This document shows positions 16,684-25,463 of a DNA stretch of 64,000 nt, one piece after another; the first letter of the stretch is position 1; each line of letters starts with the position of its first letter. Made by a program: the position numbers and the translations under genes. The stretch covers positions 124,001-188,000 of the forward strand of contig JAPLFY010000036.1 of assembly GCA_026390435.1 (NCBI GenBank), written 5' to 3'. The stretch is from Pseudomonadota bacterium (lineage in GTDB: Bacteria > Bdellovibrionota_B > Oligoflexia > Oligoflexales > CAIYRB01). The notes under the pieces were generated by a model. That model was given only the letters and a program-made list of their open reading frames with translations, did not search any database and was not told where the DNA came from.

Positions 16684-17424
16684 TCAAAAGCCGAACCCAC
16701 AGGACAGTGATAGCTGTAACTGACTGGCAGCCCCGAGCCCTAAATATAGACGGGGACCAATTGTAAATTCGGACCTATTTAAAACCCAATAATCCATACC
16801 GCCACCCAGCGCAAAAACGGCGCCCCCCTTGCTTGCTGCGCCCTCTGCGGCCAGTCCATCTGTCGGATGCAAGTGGGACTTTAAGAACCCTAGCTCCCCT
16901 GAGCCTATAGCGACCGTTTTTAGCGAAGTCTTTAGCTTTACCTGGCCACCGATATTATGCGTTTCCCACACACCACGGTAGCTATGACCATTAACCAGGC
17001 CGCTTACTACGACCGGAACGAAGCGGTAAGAAACCCAGAATTTCGTGGCCTCATTTATAGCAGATATTTGGTAATTCAGGCCAAAGTCACTATAGCCACT
17101 TGATTTCCAGGCACCTCCAGGTTGGGAGACTTTCGCCCAACCGACGCTAGAGGCAAGTAACACTTTTCCACTCAGCATTTTGGAGAAGCCACTAACAACG
17201 GGGGTTACTTTATCAGATTCTTCACTATCCTTCGCAGCATCCCCTTGGCCCCCGCCCTCCAACTGGGTAACCGGTGGCGCCTCGACATGACTATCAGATT
17301 CCCCATTATCATCTGCTTCTGGGTTTTTTTCCGAAAGTTCGCCTAGCCCCTTAGCCAAGAGCTCGGGAGCACCAGAAGTTAAAACCCACAACAATAAGAC
17401 AAACAGAGCGGCTGCCTTCCGCAT
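16684..17424 (-). CDS. Secreted protein, probable outer-membrane beta-barrel
   Basis: A 246-residue protein. It has a signal peptide (to about residue 24), then an acidic, low-complexity stretch of about 50 residues (EKNPEADDNGESDS), then a domain of alternating amphipathic strands (SSGYSDFGLNYQIS, KFWVSYRFVPVVVSG). It ends in the aromatic-terminated strand LSLSCGFGF, as expected for a barrel inserted by BAM. GGGGAG lies seven bases before ATG 17424. It is 16 bases downstream of the FadL-like gene and probably in its operon. Confidence 0.7.
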   Translation of the reverse strand: MRKAAALFVLLLWVLTSGAPELLAKGLGELSEKNPEADDNGESDSHVEAPPVTQLEGGGQGDAAKDSEESDKVTPVVSGFSKMLSGKVLLASSVGWAKVSQPGGAWKSSGYSDFGLNYQISAINEATKFWVSYRFVPVVVSGLVNGHSYRGVWETHNIGGQVKLKTSLKTVAIGSGELGFLKSHLHPTDGLAAEGAASKGGAVFALGGGMDYWVLNRSEFTIGPRLYLGLGAASQLQLSLSCGFGF

Positions 17425-17440
17425 ACGACACTCCCCGAAT

Positions 17441-18586
17441 TTAGATTAGAAGCTTCAATTGAAGTGCGTATCTACGGTCTTGAAGATTGGGGTCTTGACC
17501 AGCGATCGTGCCCACTTGTTCGGTATAAGTCACGAATCTGAGGGTCAGCAAAAAGACGTCTAACTGTAGTCCGCCGCTCAGCGAACCCTGGTGTAAGCCG
17601 GTTTGTACCTTCAGAACCGATCCCCAACCCCACTCAGCGCCGACATTGAATTTTTTAGAGTAATGAATCGGCTGATTAATGGCATGAGCATCGACTGTCG
17701 TGAGTAGGTACATCCCATGTGATTCCCATGGGCGAAGACTAAACCCAGCATTCATCGACGGTAGACGAGTACTTGGTGCTGCTAGGGCTTCACCCTGTAC
17801 ATCGGCTTTTTTAAATGGCGTACCACCTAAGTCCGTCACACTTAAGCCGAGGGTAGGTTGCATCGTTTTTATCGGTGTAAATAGTAGACCTATATCACTG
17901 CCTACCCCGTACCCTCCCTCAATAAAGTCCTTCAGCTTAGGCCCTGAGGTCGATGCCGACTTCCCAGTAAATGCGCTGATGTCGTTGATTCCAAAGCTGT
18001 GATTGACTCCACCTTGCGCGACTAACTTTACGCTGAAGCCTAAACTCAATCGGTCTTCAAGAAAGTTTTTAGCAAATGAAAATGGAGCGATCAACCTGGG
18101 CCCAACCTGGACGTCTGCTGATATGTCTCGGTGCACAACTAAACTTCCACCGGCATCCAGACCTAGTCCGAAACCAAAACCCGGGAACACTAAGTGCGGG
18201 GTATAAGACAAATTAAAGTACTGTGTCTTGCCTGTATTCTGCTGAAGAATCTCTAAGGCCTTATCCTCAGCTTCCGTCGACGACGAGCCCGCAGGAGAGG
18301 GCGTTGCTAAATTTTTAATTCCATTAATAGCGCTAACTGTGTTGCTTGAAATAGCAATTGAGGGATTCAGCAGCTCACCGGACCACGTTTTTAATCGCGC
18401 CAGACCTGCTGGATTATAAAAGATTGCGTTGAAATCATCGGCTACTGCGACGAACGCATTCCCCATGGCTAGCGGCCTGATACCATAGTGGGTCCAGGTT
18501 AACTCTTCAGCATTTGCAATAGCTGCAGAGAAAAACAAGCAAATGACTGCGACGTATCTGACGAGCCTACGAGTGTAGTGACCCAT
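17441..18586 (-). CDS. FadL/OmpP1-like outer-membrane protein
   Basis: A 381-residue outer-membrane channel candidate for hydrophobic compounds such as fatty acids. It has a signal peptide ending in ANA, followed at once by the family N-terminal block GIRPLAMGNAFVAVADD and YNPAGLA, which in FadL-type proteins forms the plug and first strands. The remainder consists of alternating amphipathic strands. ATG 18586 follows GGAGAAG with seven bases spacing; the 13 residues before it in the longer frame would precede the signal. PorV/UPF0164-type barrels share this block, so the substrate is uncertain. The divergent gene is a TetR regulator. Confidence 0.78.
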   Translation of the reverse strand: MGHYTRRLVRYVAVICLFFSAAIANAEELTWTHYGIRPLAMGNAFVAVADDFNAIFYNPAGLARLKTWSGELLNPSIAISSNTVSAINGIKNLATPSPAGSSSTEAEDKALEILQQNTGKTQYFNLSYTPHLVFPGFGFGLGLDAGGSLVVHRDISADVQVGPRLIAPFSFAKNFLEDRLSLGFSVKLVAQGGVNHSFGINDISAFTGKSASTSGPKLKDFIEGGYGVGSDIGLLFTPIKTMQPTLGLSVTDLGGTPFKKADVQGEALAAPSTRLPSMNAGFSLRPWESHGMYLLTTVDAHAINQPIHYSKKFNVGAEWGWGSVLKVQTGLHQGSLSGGLQLDVFLLTLRFVTYTEQVGTIAGQDPNLQDRRYALQLKLLI

Positions 18587-18731
18587 AATTCTTCTCCACG
18601 ACGAAGCGGCTGCGCCTTGGGCCAAAAATGATGCTTATTGAGAGCTAATGGTTAAGCGTAACACATATTTAAAATGACAACCAAGCGATTGCCCCCCGGT
18701 CTCACAGATGCTACGATCAAATTTATGGTTA

Positions 18732-18763
18732 TTACTCGGGGGTTAAGCGGCTCTTTAGAGTAA
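18732..18763. promoter_or_regulatory. Candidate operator between the FadL-like and TetR genes
   Basis: TTACTC at 18732-18737 and GAGTAA at 18758-18763 form an inverted repeat with a 20-base spacer, about 50 bases before the tetR start in the 226-base divergent region. The placement suits self-regulation by the TetR protein, but half-sites this short could occur by chance. Confidence 0.25.
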
Positions 18764-18812
18764 CTAGCTCAACCGACTTTGGTAACTCACCCCCACTCAT
18801 ACGGAGACAGGC

Positions 18813-19409
18813 ATGTCCAAAGCGGACGTAGCGGCTGAGCGGAAGGACCAAATTGTCCGAGCCACCGTAGATTGCATTACCAAGTATGGTTACCATAATT
18901 TCTCGATGCAGGACGTGGCTCGCACTGCAGGAGTTAGTAAGGGCATCATCCATTACTACTTCCTGAACAAAGATGAGCTCATGATGTCTGTGCTAGACAA
19001 AGTCGCTGGCGACATAGAAAGAGTCCTAGCTTCTGAAATGAGTTCCATCACTGACTCTAAGCGTAAGTTGGAAGTATTTATCGAAGTCTGCTTCGACATA
19101 GTCCGCAGCACGAAAGAATACTACCAAGTCAACATGGACTTCTGGACACAGATAAATCAAAAAGACGAAGTTAAGAAAGTTATAGCCAGGCATTATCTGA
19201 AATTTCGTGAAGCTGCTGCCGCCGTTATTCGAGAAGGGATTTCTGCTGGCGCATTTCGTCCAGTCGATGTCAAAGATTATGCATCCTATATCATCGCGGT
19301 GATTGACGGCTTAAGTCTACAATGGCTGTTTGACGAGGCCTCCTTCGAGTACGACAGAATCATAAAGAAAGCGGGCCAGCTCCTAGTGGAAGGACTGCTC
19401 AAAAGGTAA
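18813..19409 (+). CDS. TetR-family transcriptional regulator
   Basis: A 198-residue dimeric repressor. The N-terminal helix-turn-helix is clear: MQDVARTAGVSKGIIHYYF at about residues 36-54, preceded by IVRATVDCITKYGYHNFS. The C-terminal ligand domain is a helical bundle of the BetI-like type. It is divergent from a FadL-like porin and upstream of thiolase-like and FadB-like genes. A lipid or acyl-CoA ligand is therefore a reasonable inference, similar to FadR/PsrA-type TetR proteins that control fatty acid genes. Confidence 0.92.
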   Translation: MSKADVAAERKDQIVRATVDCITKYGYHNFSMQDVARTAGVSKGIIHYYFLNKDELMMSVLDKVAGDIERVLASEMSSITDSKRKLEVFIEVCFDIVRSTKEYYQVNMDFWTQINQKDEVKKVIARHYLKFREAAAAVIREGISAGAFRPVDVKDYASYIIAVIDGLSLQWLFDEASFEYDRIIKKAGQLLVEGLLKR

Positions 19410-19432
19410 CCTCTTAGCTCTTGGACGCACCA

Positions 19433-20536
19433 ATGGCATCTACCTTAGCGCTGGACGGCGACCGGATCCGTAGCCTAGTTGCAAAGGCTGACTCTGGAGG
19501 CGTGACCGAAACCGCAGAACGACTTCGAATCTTAGATGTCCTTGAGCAGCACGAATGCTGGGGACCATTTTTCAGGCTTTTGGGCAACACAATTGCAGAG
19601 AGCCCAAAACATGCAAATGAGTATTTTGTGCGCCTTGCGCGCGTGCAAAATAAATATCTTGAGGATGCATTTGCAGCAGCCGAGACTTGCGCAAATTTGG
19701 TTGCCGAATTACAGGTGAGTTATCTTCAGTTCAGCGTCGATATGCTACCTCAGGTCATCGACTTTGAAGATTTTAATGCCGAGGGAACAGTTCTTTCTGC
19801 GATTTGTGACTTTTTACCAACAGCAGCGGATCAAATCTCATGTCTTGAGCGTCTATGCATGTTGTATGAAAAAAAGATCCACAACGAGAGTAGGCTGGTG
19901 GCAACCTACGAAAAATTGTTGCAGGTCGACCCAAGCAATGTTCGCGCTCTTAGATATTTTAAACTCACCTTCACCCAAAGTAACGATTGGGATCAGGTTG
20001 TAGATACTTTGAAGAAGTTATTAGTCGCTGTCAGAAAACCGCAAGAGCTTTTTCGCGTCGCACAAGAGCTTGCTGCAATATATTTATATCAACTGGACAT
20101 GCCGTCTGAAGCGATCCAAACCCTTGAAATATACTGTTCTGACAGCCCGCTAGACACCTCGACAATTTTATTCGATGCATACCAGCGCCTTGCGGACTGG
20201 CAAGGATGCCTCCGAGTGTTAAGGCAATGCCTACTTAACGTTGAAGCCGAGGGTGCGCGCGCGATCCTCCATCAAAAAATTGCCGTCTTGAACGCTCAAA
20301 TAGGCGCCACTGGCGAAGCCTTGGACAACTTCACAAAGGCGGTGAAAATCTCACCGCCTTTCCTCGATGCAATTGAAGGCATCGTCAACCTAGCCATTCA
20401 GCGAAAAGATTGGCCTCTGGTAGAGCAATGGCTCGGACACCTTGCCGATGCGATCATTGATGATAGACTCCGCATCCAAGTCCAACAGGCGCAAGGCCGC
20501 CTCCGCGATGGGCTAGCGCATGCTAACCAACAATGA
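19433..20536 (+). CDS. TPR-like helical repeat protein
   Basis: A 367-residue soluble protein of helical repeats. The clearest TPR-like units are SRLVATYEKLLQVDPSNVRAL, MPSEAIQTLEIYC and GEALDNFTKAVKISP. Neither ATG 19433 nor TTG 19421 has a good ribosome site; ATG is taken. Its 3' end overlaps the next gene by 17 bases, which suggests cotranscription with the thiolase-like and FadB-like genes. It may scaffold them, but nothing in the sequence proves this. Confidence 0.72.
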   Translation: MASTLALDGDRIRSLVAKADSGGVTETAERLRILDVLEQHECWGPFFRLLGNTIAESPKHANEYFVRLARVQNKYLEDAFAAAETCANLVAELQVSYLQFSVDMLPQVIDFEDFNAEGTVLSAICDFLPTAADQISCLERLCMLYEKKIHNESRLVATYEKLLQVDPSNVRALRYFKLTFTQSNDWDQVVDTLKKLLVAVRKPQELFRVAQELAAIYLYQLDMPSEAIQTLEIYCSDSPLDTSTILFDAYQRLADWQGCLRVLRQCLLNVEAEGARAILHQKIAVLNAQIGATGEALDNFTKAVKISPPFLDAIEGIVNLAIQRKDWPLVEQWLGHLADAIIDDRLRIQVQQAQGRLRDGLAHANQQ

Positions 20537-21581
20537 CGACTTCATCTGCCTTCGCGATTATGGAACTACCGAACTAAATCTTGAAGTCAGTGGCATCCTT
20601 CATCGCGGACTGGCGGAGAGTAAGCCAAGGCGTATTAGCTACGCTAAATTAGTCTCGACAGTTGTGCGTCAGATGCTAAATACAAGCTCACATTCGAATA
20701 CTGCAACTTCCGTGCTGATGCACAGCACGGTTAATGAAGCGATAGAAACAAGCAGACAACTTGTCGATGTGCCATGTCTCCGTATTAATCCACCAATTAT
20801 GCCAGCATTCCTCGATCAGTTACACGCAGGAACCGGCAGTCGAATTATCGCGGTGCTTGGTGAAAGCGAAAAATCTCGACCAGAGGCTCACGCCCAACTG
20901 GCGCGAGTTTTCGCCGCCCAGAGCCCCCAGCGCGAGCGTCAAATATCTCGGGAATTTAATGAAGCCCTGACCAAGGTACATGGTGAAATTTCTATTACTG
21001 GAGCGGATCGTAGGCGCCTAGTGACTGAGGAGCGCCCTGGAAAGGCCGGATTACTCAATCTCTCTGAACCGACATTTCGTCTGACAACCAAAAGGTGGCA
21101 AGCCCTAGCCGCAAGGGACACCCCAAGTATAATTAGGTCACCGATAGAGACTGCCGAAGGCTGGGGAGTCGGCGCCATAAGATTTGGTCAGAGCAATCCC
21201 ATTATCCGGGGCAAAGACCATAGATCTCTCCAACTAAGTTCCCTGAGTCTGCGAATGGCGCCAGAACTTATTAATCTCGATACAGGACAGGTTCTGCGTA
21301 GGATTACTCGCACCTGGCTTAAAGAAAAAAATGGCTTTGATTTCGACAACCTTCGACGGGTTGTAGTGTGCACGCCTTGGTTAGGAGTGGCGGCTAAGCT
21401 GGCAAGCGCATTTGATCAAGTTCAGTTAAAATCACCCTTATTGACCTTTCCAGATTTTGTGCATGGCTGGCAGCCATGCTTGACTGCAATGGAGTTTCTA
21501 CTACACCCAGAGGTTCCGGCTTTGTTTATTTATACGGGCCGATTTCCTGACGTGCATCTCATGGCAGTGTGGCAACAATGA
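20520..21581 (+). CDS. Degenerate thiolase-fold protein (FadA/FadI-like, catalytic cysteines lost)
   Basis: This 353-residue protein has no intact enzyme motif, but its order of features follows that of a thiolase. Around residues 83-121, VPCLRIN..., then LHAGTGSRIIAVLGESEKSRP, parallels the thiolase block that ends GGxExMSxxP; where the nucleophilic Cys should be there is PPIMP. Residues 145-158 (EFNEALTKVHGEIS) parallel the Sxx(A)xxAxxxGxFxxEI helix, and 214-222 (GWGVGAIRF) parallels the SDGAAAL strand. VHGWQP at 314-319 sits where GHP occurs, and the C-terminal CxG is absent. It is next to a FadB-like gene, as fadA normally is. The call is a by-eye alignment and could be wrong. Confidence 0.5.
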   Translation: MLTNNDDFICLRDYGTTELNLEVSGILHRGLAESKPRRISYAKLVSTVVRQMLNTSSHSNTATSVLMHSTVNEAIETSRQLVDVPCLRINPPIMPAFLDQLHAGTGSRIIAVLGESEKSRPEAHAQLARVFAAQSPQRERQISREFNEALTKVHGEISITGADRRRLVTEERPGKAGLLNLSEPTFRLTTKRWQALAARDTPSIIRSPIETAEGWGVGAIRFGQSNPIIRGKDHRSLQLSSLSLRMAPELINLDTGQVLRRITRTWLKEKNGFDFDNLRRVVVCTPWLGVAAKLASAFDQVQLKSPLLTFPDFVHGWQPCLTAMEFLLHPEVPALFIYTGRFPDVHLMAVWQQ

Positions 21582-23500
21582 TTGAACGCGCTGGAGATAT
21601 AGTAGTTGTAAAACTACCAAAGGATATTTGCTTTTATGAAAGCAAAGCACTTACGACAATTGATAAACTGGGTAAGTTGGCCGAAGAATTACACAAGACG
21701 AATGGCGGCAAGATAAAGGGAGTGCTTCTTTTACAAGAGGGAACCGCCAGCGATTGGCATCGTGACTGGGTTGCGGAGCTAGCCGAAACCTGCATGTTTA
21801 ATGACCTGGTATATCGAATTGATACGTGGCGGTGGGTGTTATCACTGATAAGGAATTCGCCAATTGCGTGGACATACGCCGCGGCTGCTGATTGTCGCGG
21901 GAGTTCCTGGGAGTTAGCTCTATGCTGTCAGCATCGGTACTGGTTTAAGGCCAACGCTCTGTTAGGCTTCCCAGAAATCAACATAGGAGTTTTCCCACCC
22001 GGGGGAGTCCTCGAGTCGCTCAACAAGAGAACTGGTCGGACACGAGAACGATGGCAATCAAGCCCTTTCTGTACAGCAAGTGAAGCACTTGACGACGGAT
22101 TGATAGATTTTTGCTCCGAAGCGATTGATTGGCAGGTGGAAGCTACAAGCATTTTCGCTGACATATTGGCGCTGAGTCCAAACTCTGGAGTTCGCGAACA
22201 ACGGAGAAAAAGGGCTAAGAATGACTTTATTTCTGTCGACTCGCAGTCTAGACGAGCAGCTTATGAAGAAATTGAAAATGTTTGGCGACAGGAAAAATTT
22301 GGAGTCGCAAGCGGCCCCACTGCCTGGGACTATTGTTGGCAGTTGGTAAAAGAACGAGCAAAACTGAAGAATCCTGGCGACCTGGGACGGTTGATCAGCC
22401 TAATCGCTAGTCGCTATCTACTCTCTCCAGCCTATCTAATTTGGCTCCAAAGTCGGCAGGTGGCCCATGCCCGTAGCGGGGCTTTATCCACAAAGAGAAG
22501 CTGCCTTCTCCCAATTATAATCGACCTCAGTCAAGCAGCGCCTCCAAACTCAATACTAGTGCGGCTACTTCAAGCTCCGATTCAAATTATATTCGCTGCA
22601 ACAGATGGTCGAGACCTAGTGGCGGCGCTTAATCTGCAGTTCAGTCGACTTGAAAGCGCGCTCGGGAATATTGCGGCACAGTATCTATGGGAACGCGGGG
22701 TGACCTGGTATCAAGGACAGGCTAAAAATAGCCATAGCACTGTGCTTAGCTGGACCCATGACGATTGCTTCACCATCACAATTAATAGCTCTGACTACCG
22801 CTTTTTGCGACTCGACGGTAACGCACCCATGGCGGAGCCGGGATTGATGGAATTTTTCGGGATAGATGACCATTTACCAACTTCTGCTCAGGCAATTGTT
22901 GAGTTGGTGTCCGACGGCTTACTAAGAACTCAAGCTAACTCTACCGAAATCCCTCTTACCGCCCAAATTCGCTCAATTTTCCTCGATGAGATGCTGCGCA
23001 TTAGCCAGTATACCGATGGCGATCTAACCACTGTCGCCTCGCACCTCAAAAATTCTGGTTGGCGCTTCGCGGGCGATGGAGAAGGCTGGGATCGCTTCCT
23101 GCGAACTAGGCACTCATCTCTGTCATCTACTAAAGGGGAGACTACCGGAAGCCGGCTCCCTTCATATAATTCAGACATTACGACGTGGCGCTTCGCTAAA
23201 GTTCAAGCTAAACGGTCTAATACAGTAGCAGAAACCAGATGGAACGAAACGGCAGTGAGCCAGCATTTCGCTTTATTTCTTGGTCGGCTGGCCGAATTAA
23301 CTTTAACTCAAGACATTCGACGGGACCGGAGCGCCACAGACTTCCTCTGCGCTTCGGCTTTGGGACTTCCTAACAATTATGGAACCCCTCTGACTTTTCT
23401 AAGCCAGCGGGGTAAACGACGCGTTGAACACTACACCGCGATCCATTGGCCGCATTTTCAGCTGACAGGGAACAGCAACCATGGCGACATCAAAACCTAG
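21578..23500 (+). CDS. FadB/FadJ-like protein: crotonase domain plus degenerate dehydrogenase region
   Basis: A 640-residue protein. The N-terminal 180 residues are an enoyl-CoA hydratase (crotonase) domain: WELALCCQHRY (Glu about 112) and LGFPEINIGVFPPGG (Glu about 133) keep the two catalytic glutamates of FadB, and ASEALDDGLIDF follows. The rest has the size of the 3-hydroxyacyl-CoA dehydrogenase part, and its C-terminus (ASALGLPNNYGTPLTFL, about 590-608) recalls the FadB ending. However, no GxGxxG NAD-binding loop and no HFFNP catalytic-histidine motif can be found. ATG 21578 overlaps the previous stop as ATGA; GTG 21569 is the alternative. Its own 3' end overlaps pyrF by 20 bases. Confidence 0.6.
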   Translation: MIERAGDIVVVKLPKDICFYESKALTTIDKLGKLAEELHKTNGGKIKGVLLLQEGTASDWHRDWVAELAETCMFNDLVYRIDTWRWVLSLIRNSPIAWTYAAAADCRGSSWELALCCQHRYWFKANALLGFPEINIGVFPPGGVLESLNKRTGRTRERWQSSPFCTASEALDDGLIDFCSEAIDWQVEATSIFADILALSPNSGVREQRRKRAKNDFISVDSQSRRAAYEEIENVWRQEKFGVASGPTAWDYCWQLVKERAKLKNPGDLGRLISLIASRYLLSPAYLIWLQSRQVAHARSGALSTKRSCLLPIIIDLSQAAPPNSILVRLLQAPIQIIFAATDGRDLVAALNLQFSRLESALGNIAAQYLWERGVTWYQGQAKNSHSTVLSWTHDDCFTITINSSDYRFLRLDGNAPMAEPGLMEFFGIDDHLPTSAQAIVELVSDGLLRTQANSTEIPLTAQIRSIFLDEMLRISQYTDGDLTTVASHLKNSGWRFAGDGEGWDRFLRTRHSSLSSTKGETTGSRLPSYNSDITTWRFAKVQAKRSNTVAETRWNETAVSQHFALFLGRLAELTLTQDIRRDRSATDFLCASALGLPNNYGTPLTFLSQRGKRRVEHYTAIHWPHFQLTGNSNHGDIKT

Positions 23501-24356
23501 CTATATTTCGCGTCTTTCCCACATGATAGATGATACGGGCACCTCACTTTGTGTCGGGTGCGACCCACACGTCGATCGGCTACCCCCGTTTATGTCTGAT
23601 GCCATCAGCCGGGACGGGGCCTTATTATTCTTGGAACCTTTTACTAGGACTTTGATCGATGCCAGCGTTGGACTGGCTCCAGTAATTAAGTTTCAAAGTG
23701 CATTCTACGAGGCCTTCGGTGCATCAGGATATAGAGTCCTCGAAAATATGGTTTCGTATGCGCGCAGCCGCGGCCTGCTTACGATTCTTGATGCAAAAAG
23801 GGGAGATATCTCATCAACAATGAGCGCATATGGCCGGATGGCATTCGAAACTTTAGGTGCTGATGCTTTAACCGTCACACCGTATATGGGGTTAGATACC
23901 GTTGAACCCCTTATACCTTGGCTGCGTAAAGGCCATGGAATCTACTTGGTATGGATTAGCTCCAATCCTAGCGGGGGATTGATTCAGGACACAGTAGTCG
24001 CAGAAACTGCAGAACCTTTATCGTGCCTGCTATTCAATGTTTTTCATGATTTTTTTGCCAGAAATGCTTTGCTCGATGCCTTTGGGCTAGTGCTTGGCGC
24101 CACTAGAGTCGCAGCGATTCCCGATTCTATTCTGGGTAGACTAGAGGAGGTCGCGCTGCTCATGCCCGGCATTGGCGCGCAAGGAGGGGAAATAACCCCG
24201 ACTATCAGTAGACTCTTGGCTGGGGGCAAGTCCCTTATCCCACAATCGCGCGCGCTGAGTGCCTGCCCAGATGAGGTGGGTAGCTGGGGCGATTATTTTG
24301 ATCTAGTTCGCGATAGAATCAAAAAAGCCGCAAGCGAAGCAGCCTTTACTGTCTAA
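23481..24356 (+). CDS. pyrF: Orotidine 5'-phosphate decarboxylase, group 2
   Basis: Catalyses the last step of UMP synthesis. The 291-residue protein is of the longer second PyrF class. It has CVGCDPHVDRLP near the start, VIKFQSAFYE (Lys70), the catalytic DAKRGDI at 104-110 (Lys106, Asp109), TVTPYMG and the phosphate-loop region MPGIGAQGG. AGGGA lies about nine bases before ATG 23481, inside the FadB-like gene. No other pyrimidine gene is nearby. It converges with a TPR gene, overlapping by four bases. Confidence 0.95.
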   Translation: MATSKPSYISRLSHMIDDTGTSLCVGCDPHVDRLPPFMSDAISRDGALLFLEPFTRTLIDASVGLAPVIKFQSAFYEAFGASGYRVLENMVSYARSRGLLTILDAKRGDISSTMSAYGRMAFETLGADALTVTPYMGLDTVEPLIPWLRKGHGIYLVWISSNPSGGLIQDTVVAETAEPLSCLLFNVFHDFFARNALLDAFGLVLGATRVAAIPDSILGRLEEVALLMPGIGAQGGEITPTISRLLAGGKSLIPQSRALSACPDEVGSWGDYFDLVRDRIKKAASEAAFTV

Positions 24357-25327
24357 GTCGCTGGAGCGATGCCACTAAGCAACTTCGCTGCTAGGTCCAA
24401 CCATCCCGCATCGTGGAATCCCCTCAGTACTGGAGGTAGAAGGCGAACAATATCGCTTTTTATGGCCATTTGTTGCCACTGAGCCCCACCTAATATCTCG
24501 TCGGCCTGTCTCCGGTCACCCAGACGACACGAAAGCTTCAGCAAGGTGAAAACCACTACCGGATTAGCTGAAAAATTGCTCAACAAGGGCCTTAGTACTT
24601 TAAGCGCCTCCCCAGCATATGACTCCGAAGACTTCATGTCCAAAGCTACTAGCCCCATGTACAGACACACTTCTTCACTATTCGGGAGAATCTGCCTGCA
24701 TTGGCGTAATGCTGTGAATGCTTGATCATGCCTTCCAAGAACATGATTCACTTTTGCCAACTGGAACCAAGCCAGAGGTTCAGAAGGTGACAACTTCACT
24801 GCTATTTCGAGTACTTCTGCAGCATCGGAAACTCTCCCGAGTTCTAACAAAGCCTGCCCTTGCAGGGTAAACAGCGCGGCAAAAGGTTCATCGACTTTTT
24901 CACACTCTGCAATGCATTGTTCCAGTCGACCTGTATTCAAAGATGCCCATGCCGCCAGAAATCGCAGCACGACCAGGCGAGTGGCGTCAGCGCCTGATTG
25001 CATCACCTGGAAGAAGTGATCACCTTGATCACTGCGGACAGCTACTTCACCAAGCAGGCCCATAAGATCTAGTATTTGTGCGTTACAGCCATCACAAATA
25101 GCCTCTGCAGCCAGGAAATCCGCCAAAGGTTGGCGAGAAGTACCCAGGAAAACTCTGAACCCATCAATCCACTTGCGCACCCCGCCAATCTGACCAGAAG
25201 ACAGGGCTTCGCAAAGACGCCAAACCAATAGAGCTGCCGGCTGAGTTGTACCAGGGGGAGCGGTAAATTGGTCATGGTACCAGGCCATTAAGCCAGGATA
25301 ATCCGATAATTTTCCCAATTCTTGCAA
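24353..25327 (-). CDS. TPR-repeat protein
   Basis: A 324-residue cytoplasmic protein without a signal peptide. The central part contains canonical TPR units (ALFTLQGQALLELGRVSDA, then EPLAWFQLAKVNHVLGRHDQA), flanked by less regular helices. The start is TTG 25327, with GAGG five bases upstream. It converges with pyrF and is divergent from comEC. It is probably a protein-protein adaptor; the partner is unknown. Confidence 0.8.
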   Translation of the reverse strand: MQELGKLSDYPGLMAWYHDQFTAPPGTTQPAALLVWRLCEALSSGQIGGVRKWIDGFRVFLGTSRQPLADFLAAEAICDGCNAQILDLMGLLGEVAVRSDQGDHFFQVMQSGADATRLVVLRFLAAWASLNTGRLEQCIAECEKVDEPFAALFTLQGQALLELGRVSDAAEVLEIAVKLSPSEPLAWFQLAKVNHVLGRHDQAFTALRQCRQILPNSEEVCLYMGLVALDMKSSESYAGEALKVLRPLLSNFSANPVVVFTLLKLSCRLGDRRQADEILGGAQWQQMAIKSDIVRLLPPVLRGFHDAGWLDLAAKLLSGIAPAT

Positions 25328-25463
25328 AAGATCCTCAGCTGCATGGCGAGCGTTAAATTTAATCTCTAGACAAGTTTATCATGCTCACGGTGCCACCTCG
25401 AATCTTGCTAAGTCACACTATGTCCGTGGCATCGGGCAATCCGCTTCGCTTACACTAAAAAAG

